DNA of 18,349 nucleotides from Propionibacteriaceae bacterium (GTDB lineage: Bacteria > Actinomycetota > Actinomycetes > Propionibacteriales > Propionibacteriaceae), in contig JAIRXX010000086.1 in NCBI GenBank assembly GCA_031268065.1, positions 1 to 18,349 of the forward strand. Reading direction: 5' to 3'. The position numbers and the translations under genes were made by a program. Below, in pieces: positions 15,106-18,349 of the stretch (within the stretch, counting starts at the first letter, position 1; each line of letters opens with the position of its first letter). The notes beneath the pieces are model-generated. The model saw only the letters and a list, made by a program, of their open reading frames with translations, was not told where the DNA came from and did no database searches.

Positions 15106-15990
15106 TCAGTCCGCTGCCCCCTGAGACAGGTCGCGGTAGAGCTGCAACGCCTGCGCTGGGTCGAGTTCGTCATGGACGACTCCGCGCACGGCTTGCACCA
15201 TCGCCGTCGGATTGCCGCGCTGGAAAATATTGCGCCCCATATCCACACCGGCGGCACCGGCCTGCATGGCCCGGTAAGCCATCGTCAGCGCGTCCAGCAC
15301 CGGAAGCTTCTTGCCGCCAGCCATGATTATCGGCACCGGGCAGCCAGCGGTGACTTGCTCGAAATCGGTCTCGACAAAGTAGGTCTTGACCATTTGCGCG
15401 CCCAATTCGGCGATGATCCTGGTCGCCAGGCCAAAATACCGGGCATCCCGGACCATATCTTTGCCGACAGCGGTCACCCCGAGCACCGGGATTCCCACAG
15501 CCAGACCGGCGTCAACCATCGTGGTCAGATTCTGAATCGACTGGGTTTCATGCTCACCGCCGACGAAAACTTGCACCGCAACGCCAGCGGCATCGACGCG
15601 CACCGCATCCTCAATCGTCATCGCCAACCGCTCGTTGGACAATTCTTTCAGGATGGAAGGACCAGCTGACGCCCGCAACACCAGCGCGTTGTCACAGTCT
15701 GCCGGGACCACGGAGCGGATGATCCCCCGAGTGGCCATTAGCGCGTCCACATAGGGTGCCAGTGGCACGATATTTAGATCAATGCGCTCCAACCCGGAGG
15801 TCGGGCCTTGGAAGTAGCCGTGGTCGAATGCCAGCATCGCGGTCCTGCCATCCGACCCGAAAATGCGGGCCAACCGGTGTCGCATACCGAAATCGAGTTG
15901 TCCCGCGCCTTTGACCGGGAAACCCAAAGTCCGCTGCGGGGAGTCCAGACCGTAATCCTTGGCACCGATATTGCCGTCTAGATCTGCCAT
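15106..15990 (-). CDS. lsrF: LsrF-type class I aldolase/thiolase
   Basis: A 294-residue DeoC/FbaB/LacD-family TIM-barrel enzyme that closely follows E. coli LsrF (291 residues) end to end: MADLD start, MLAFDHGYFQGPTSGLERID (52-71), RGIIRSVVP (89-96), TAVGKDMVRDARYF (173-186), CPVPIIMAGGKKLP and GAAGVDMGRNIFQ. Lys202 in VKTYFVE matches the LsrF Schiff-base lysine (Lys203). In enteric bacteria LsrF transfers an acetyl group from 3-hydroxy-5-phosphonooxypentane-2,4-dione, derived from phospho-AI-2, to CoA. Here the neighbours are a cupin, a class II aldolase/SDR fusion and a DeoR regulator, not LsrR/LsrK/LsrG, so the natural substrate may be a related sugar phosphate. AAGGAG precedes the ATG by five bases. 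Confidence 0.93.
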   Translation of the reverse strand: MADLDGNIGAKDYGLDSPQRTLGFPVKGAGQLDFGMRHRLARIFGSDGRTAMLAFDHGYFQGPTSGLERIDLNIVPLAPYVDALMATRGIIRSVVPADCDNALVLRASAGPSILKELSNERLAMTIEDAVRVDAAGVAVQVFVGGEHETQSIQNLTTMVDAGLAVGIPVLGVTAVGKDMVRDARYFGLATRIIAELGAQMVKTYFVETDFEQVTAGCPVPIIMAGGKKLPVLDALTMAYRAMQAGAAGVDMGRNIFQRGNPTAMVQAVRGVVHDELDPAQALQLYRDLSQGAAD

Positions 15991-16034
15991 TATTGCTCCT
16001 TAAATTGTTGTTGCCAGAAATTTGTAACGGTATT

Positions 16035-16388
16035 TCACTGCGGAACCCAGGGCACGTTCACGGTGTCGCCGGGACTGGACGGGGACTTGATGAATACGCC
16101 GAGAAAAGGCTCGTCAAAATCGTTGACCACATAGTGATGCTCGCCAGGCCCGCAACGCGCCACATCGTTGGCCCCGAGCACCACCCGCCGCTGCTCGTCC
16201 ACCCAAACGCTGCATTTGCCTTCCAACACGACGAATGTCTCATGGCAGCGCTCGTGGAAATGGTTGGCCATCGCATCGCCAGGCCGCAGCCTAAAAGCGC
16301 CCAGGTCGCTGGAATCGTCGCAGATCAAATAGCCCGGCCCCCAATCTCCGAACCGGTAATCCGCCAGCTTCGCGTTATTCTTCTCCAT
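16035..16388 (-). CDS. Small single-domain cupin
   Basis: A 117-residue cupin. Cupin motif 1 matches the consensus spacing exactly: Gly37, His43, His45, Glu50, Gly57. Motif 2 follows, with Gly72, Gly82, His85 and Asn89. Metal ligands are thus His43, His45, Glu50 and His85, and all are present. Small cupins in sugar operons can act as isomerases, epimerases or sensors; none can be chosen here. It lies 44 bases before the LsrF-type gene on the same strand and is separated from the upstream aldolase/dehydrogenase gene by the repeat array. The ribosome site is weak (GGATGGATTGAGAC before ATG), so its translation may depend on the upstream transcript. Confidence 0.82.
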   Translation of the reverse strand: MEKNNAKLADYRFGDWGPGYLICDDSSDLGAFRLRPGDAMANHFHERCHETFVVLEGKCSVWVDEQRRVVLGANDVARCGPGEHHYVVNDFDEPFLGVFIKSPSSPGDTVNVPWVPQ

Positions 16389-16447
16389 GTCTCAATCCAT
16401 CCCTAAGTCCGCAAATCTTTGAAGCGCAAGCCGAGTTTTTTCCCGCA

Positions 16448-16633
16448 GTCCCCGAAAAGTACCGGACCGGAGCGCAGCGCAACCAGGACACTTTTTGGGG
16501 CATTTTCCCTCGGGGTCCCCGAAAAGTACCGGACCGGAGCGCAGCGGAGGGAGGACACTTTTTGGGGCTAAACTCTCGGGGTCCCCGAAAAGTACCGGAC
16601 CGGAGCGCAGCGCAGGGAGGACACTTTTTGGGG
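16448..16633. repeat. Array of three 53-bp palindromic repeats between two operon genes
   Basis: Copies lie at 16448-16500, 16515-16567 and 16581-16633, with 13-14-base spacers that both end in CTCGGG. Copies 2 and 3 differ at one position; copy 1 differs from copy 3 at three adjacent positions. Each copy starts GTCCCCGAAAAGTACCGG and ends GGACACTTTTTGGGG. The ends CCCCGAAAAGT and ACTTTTTGGGG pair fully in the plus-strand RNA if one G-U pair is allowed, so each copy can fold into a long hairpin. The 3' arm of one copy can also pair with the 5' arm of the next, and CGGGGTCCCCG is a palindrome at each junction. The array starts three bases after the stop codon of the aldolase/dehydrogenase gene. 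It resembles REP-type intergenic repeats. Confidence 0.9.
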
Positions 16634-16636
16634 TTT

Positions 16637-18349
16637 CTATATAACTCGCTCATTGCCGCCATCTATGGGTAGCTGCACTCCGGTGGAGCAGGCGAAAAGT
16701 TCCGAAGCCATCGCCGCAGCGAGATTCCCCACGGCAGCGCTGGTCACTTCGACGCCCAATAGGTTGCGCCGTTTGTAAGCGTCTATGGTGACCCCGTAAT
16801 GCGCCGCCCGGGTGGCGAGCAATTCGGGAGTCCACAAAGCGGTGTCGAACACCGCGTCTGGGTGAATCATGTTCACCCTGATCCCATGTTTGGCCCACTC
16901 CAATGCGGCGACGCGGGAAAGCTGGGTGAGCGCCGCCTTGGACGAGGAGTAAGCCGCCGCTCCGGGACCAGGGGCCGCCACATTCTTGGAGGCGATGACC
17001 ACCACCCGCCCACCGCCGTGCGACAGGGCGAGATAGGGCCAAATCAAGCCGTAGAGGTCTTCCACCGCATCGACGTTGATCGCCATCGTGCGCCGCCAAG
17101 TCCCGGCGTCCACCTCGCCCAAGCAGGCGGCCTTGGGAAATACGCCCGCCGAGACCACGGCGATGTCCAGCCCGCCAAATTCGCCGACCAAGCGCTCCAA
17201 GGCGGCGGCTTGGGCGTCGTGATCTGACACATCGACTTGCTCGCCGAGCCACTGGGGCGAGGCGAAAGCAGTTTTGACGTCGGCGGAAATGTCCCACCCC
17301 ACCACGCAGGCGCCTCGGCGCAGCAACGCGGCGGCGCAGGCGTGGCCGATCCCCGAACCAGCACCGGTCACCAATGCGACCCGACCGCTCAGATCAGCCG
17401 CCGAACGGGCCAGCTTGTCGCGCTGGGCGTCCCAAAATTCCAGCTCTCCGGCATGCGCTCCGCCAACCGGGCGGTATCCGCCCAATTGCTCGCTGACCGC
17501 TATCGACGCCATCGTGTGCCTGGCTATGTCAGCGGTCGCCACGGCCTCCCCGGCATCGCGTCCGACGCTGAGCAGGCCGAGTTCCGGGTCCAGCAACCAT
17601 CTGGGCGAACAGGCCCGCACCGCAGTATCGCCCGCTGCGTAATCCATGTTGCCAACCGCGTATTCGGCGGCATACCCGGCGACGTCCGTGCCGATCAGCG
17701 GATAGCGCCTGGTCCAGATCACATGGTCTGGAGTGAGCACGCCGCGCTTGGCGGCAGCCAGCAGCTTTGGGTCAGCGGTGAAACTGGCCACAGCCGCACT
17801 CGCGTCCCGCCGCATGACCACGCTCGCGCCTTCGGCCTGGCACAGTTCGGCCCGCAATTGGGCCAGCCGCAGCGGATCGGCTTTCGCCAACTCACCAGCA
17901 ACGGCGGCGTCCCCGATTCGCGCGGAAATGAAATCGGCGGCTTCGGCCACCAACTCCAAATGCGCGGCCATTGCCTGGTCCGCCGTGTCGGCAAAGGTGA
18001 ACAACCCGTGGTTGAGCACGACGATGCCGCGCACCGACTCCTGCTCGGCGGACTCCCAAGCGGCCTGGCAGGCGGCGGCCAACGGCACCCCCGGAGATGC
18101 GTAATCGACGAGCAAAACCTGCTGGCCGAGTGCGGCTGCCACCAACGCCGCACCGTCGGGCGTATTGGTCAACTGCAAGATCACGTCGGCGTGGGAGTGC
18201 AGCACCACCGGATGCGGCAGCAGCGCGTGGACGAGCGTCTCGACGCTGGCCGACGCGGCGGCGGGATCAAGCTTCGCCCGCGTCAGATAGCCGCTGAGGT
18301 CTTCCTGCCCGACGGCATTCGGCGGCAGCAACCGGCGCACCTGGTTCAA
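16637..18349 (-). CDS. Class II aldolase / short-chain dehydrogenase fusion (N-terminus beyond window)
   Basis: The visible 571-codon frame is open at the window edge. By comparison with the family (about 650-700 residues) roughly 75 N-terminal residues are missing, so the TTG at 18349 is not a real start. The first domain is a class II (fuculose/rhamnulose-1-phosphate-type) aldolase, with zinc ligands in LHSHAD (His51, His53 of the visible part) and VLNHGL (His114). The second (from about 320) is an SDR with TGAGSGIG (328-335), Asn425, Ser454 and YSSSK (Tyr467, Lys471), a complete catalytic set. Such fusions (RhaEW/YuxG type) cleave a deoxy-sugar 1-phosphate and oxidise the lactaldehyde formed. 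The start of the operon lies to the right, outside the window. Other substrates are possible. Confidence 0.92.
   Translation of the reverse strand: MNQVRRLLPPNAVGQEDLSGYLTRAKLDPAAASASVETLVHALLPHPVVLHSHADVILQLTNTPDGAALVAAALGQQVLLVDYASPGVPLAAACQAAWESAEQESVRGIVVLNHGLFTFADTADQAMAAHLELVAEAADFISARIGDAAVAGELAKADPLRLAQLRAELCQAEGASVVMRRDASAAVASFTADPKLLAAAKRGVLTPDHVIWTRRYPLIGTDVAGYAAEYAVGNMDYAAGDTAVRACSPRWLLDPELGLLSVGRDAGEAVATADIARHTMASIAVSEQLGGYRPVGGAHAGELEFWDAQRDKLARSAADLSGRVALVTGAGSGIGHACAAALLRRGACVVGWDISADVKTAFASPQWLGEQVDVSDHDAQAAALERLVGEFGGLDIAVVSAGVFPKAACLGEVDAGTWRRTMAINVDAVEDLYGLIWPYLALSHGGGRVVVIASKNVAAPGPGAAAYSSSKAALTQLSRVAALEWAKHGIRVNMIHPDAVFDTALWTPELLATRAAHYGVTIDAYKRRNLLGVEVTSAAVGNLAAAMASELFACSTGVQLPIDGGNERVI

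Noticed and set aside
16448..16633. CRISPR array
   Set aside because: Repeats are 53 bp with 13-14-bp spacers that share sequence, only three copies, and no cas genes; the hairpin structure fits intergenic palindromic repeats instead.
16375..16662. A 95-codon minus-strand frame with repeated PKKCPPxAALRSGTFRGPR segments
   Set aside because: It is simply the translation of the 53-bp intergenic repeats and overlaps the ends of two real genes; no ribosome site or family match.
1..18349. A complete AI-2 (lsr) operon
   Set aside because: Only the LsrF-type enzyme and generic RbsA/RbsC transporter parts are present; no LsrR, LsrK, LsrG or LsrB homologue is visible in the window.

Overview
The window looks like chromosomal DNA from a high-G+C Gram-positive bacterium (Actinomycetota). 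This rests on the G+C-rich coding sequence, GTG/TTG starts, an ECF sigma factor overlapping a CU044_5270-type membrane protein, a DUF3592 protein, and a solitary VapB-like antitoxin. I cannot name a genus. Almost every gene is on the minus strand, so transcription mostly runs from high to low coordinates; one small gene (10864-11358) is on the plus strand.

Right block (about 13025-18349): a carbohydrate catabolic gene set. In transcription order it holds a class II aldolase/short-chain dehydrogenase fusion cut by the window edge, an intergenic array of three 53-bp repeats, a small cupin, a close LsrF-type class I aldolase/thiolase, a DeoR-family regulator, and a zinc alcohol dehydrogenase of the YahK/AdhC type. 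Left block (1-4507): a second carbohydrate set. A polyol-type zinc dehydrogenase is followed by a DUF2291 membrane-anchored protein, an RbsA-like double ATPase and an RbsC-like permease that runs off the window. No substrate-binding protein, kinase or LsrR/LsrK/LsrG-like gene is visible. The left block has a recognisable promoter (TTGACG-17-TACTGT) whose -10 box lies inside one arm of an 18-bp inverted repeat. The two blocks plausibly serve one pathway for uptake, oxidation and aldol or thiolytic cleavage of a sugar, polyol or AI-2-like compound; that link is inference.

Middle block (about 4918-12861): accessory genes. The main unit is a five-gene, same-strand cassette: ECF sigma factor, overlapping CU044_5270-type membrane protein, small secreted four-cysteine protein, LolD/MacB-type ATPase, and an 806-residue FtsX-type permease. 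A possible ECF promoter (GGAACC-15-GTCACA) and a leader with mutually exclusive hairpins lie in front of the ATPase. This is the best candidate here for a poorly described system, possibly export, sensing or envelope defence linked to the secreted protein. Next to it lie a solitary AbrB/VapB-type antitoxin gene, a DUF3592 membrane protein on the plus strand, and a HipB/HipA-type pair.

No rRNA, tRNA, transposase, integrase or CRISPR array was seen.
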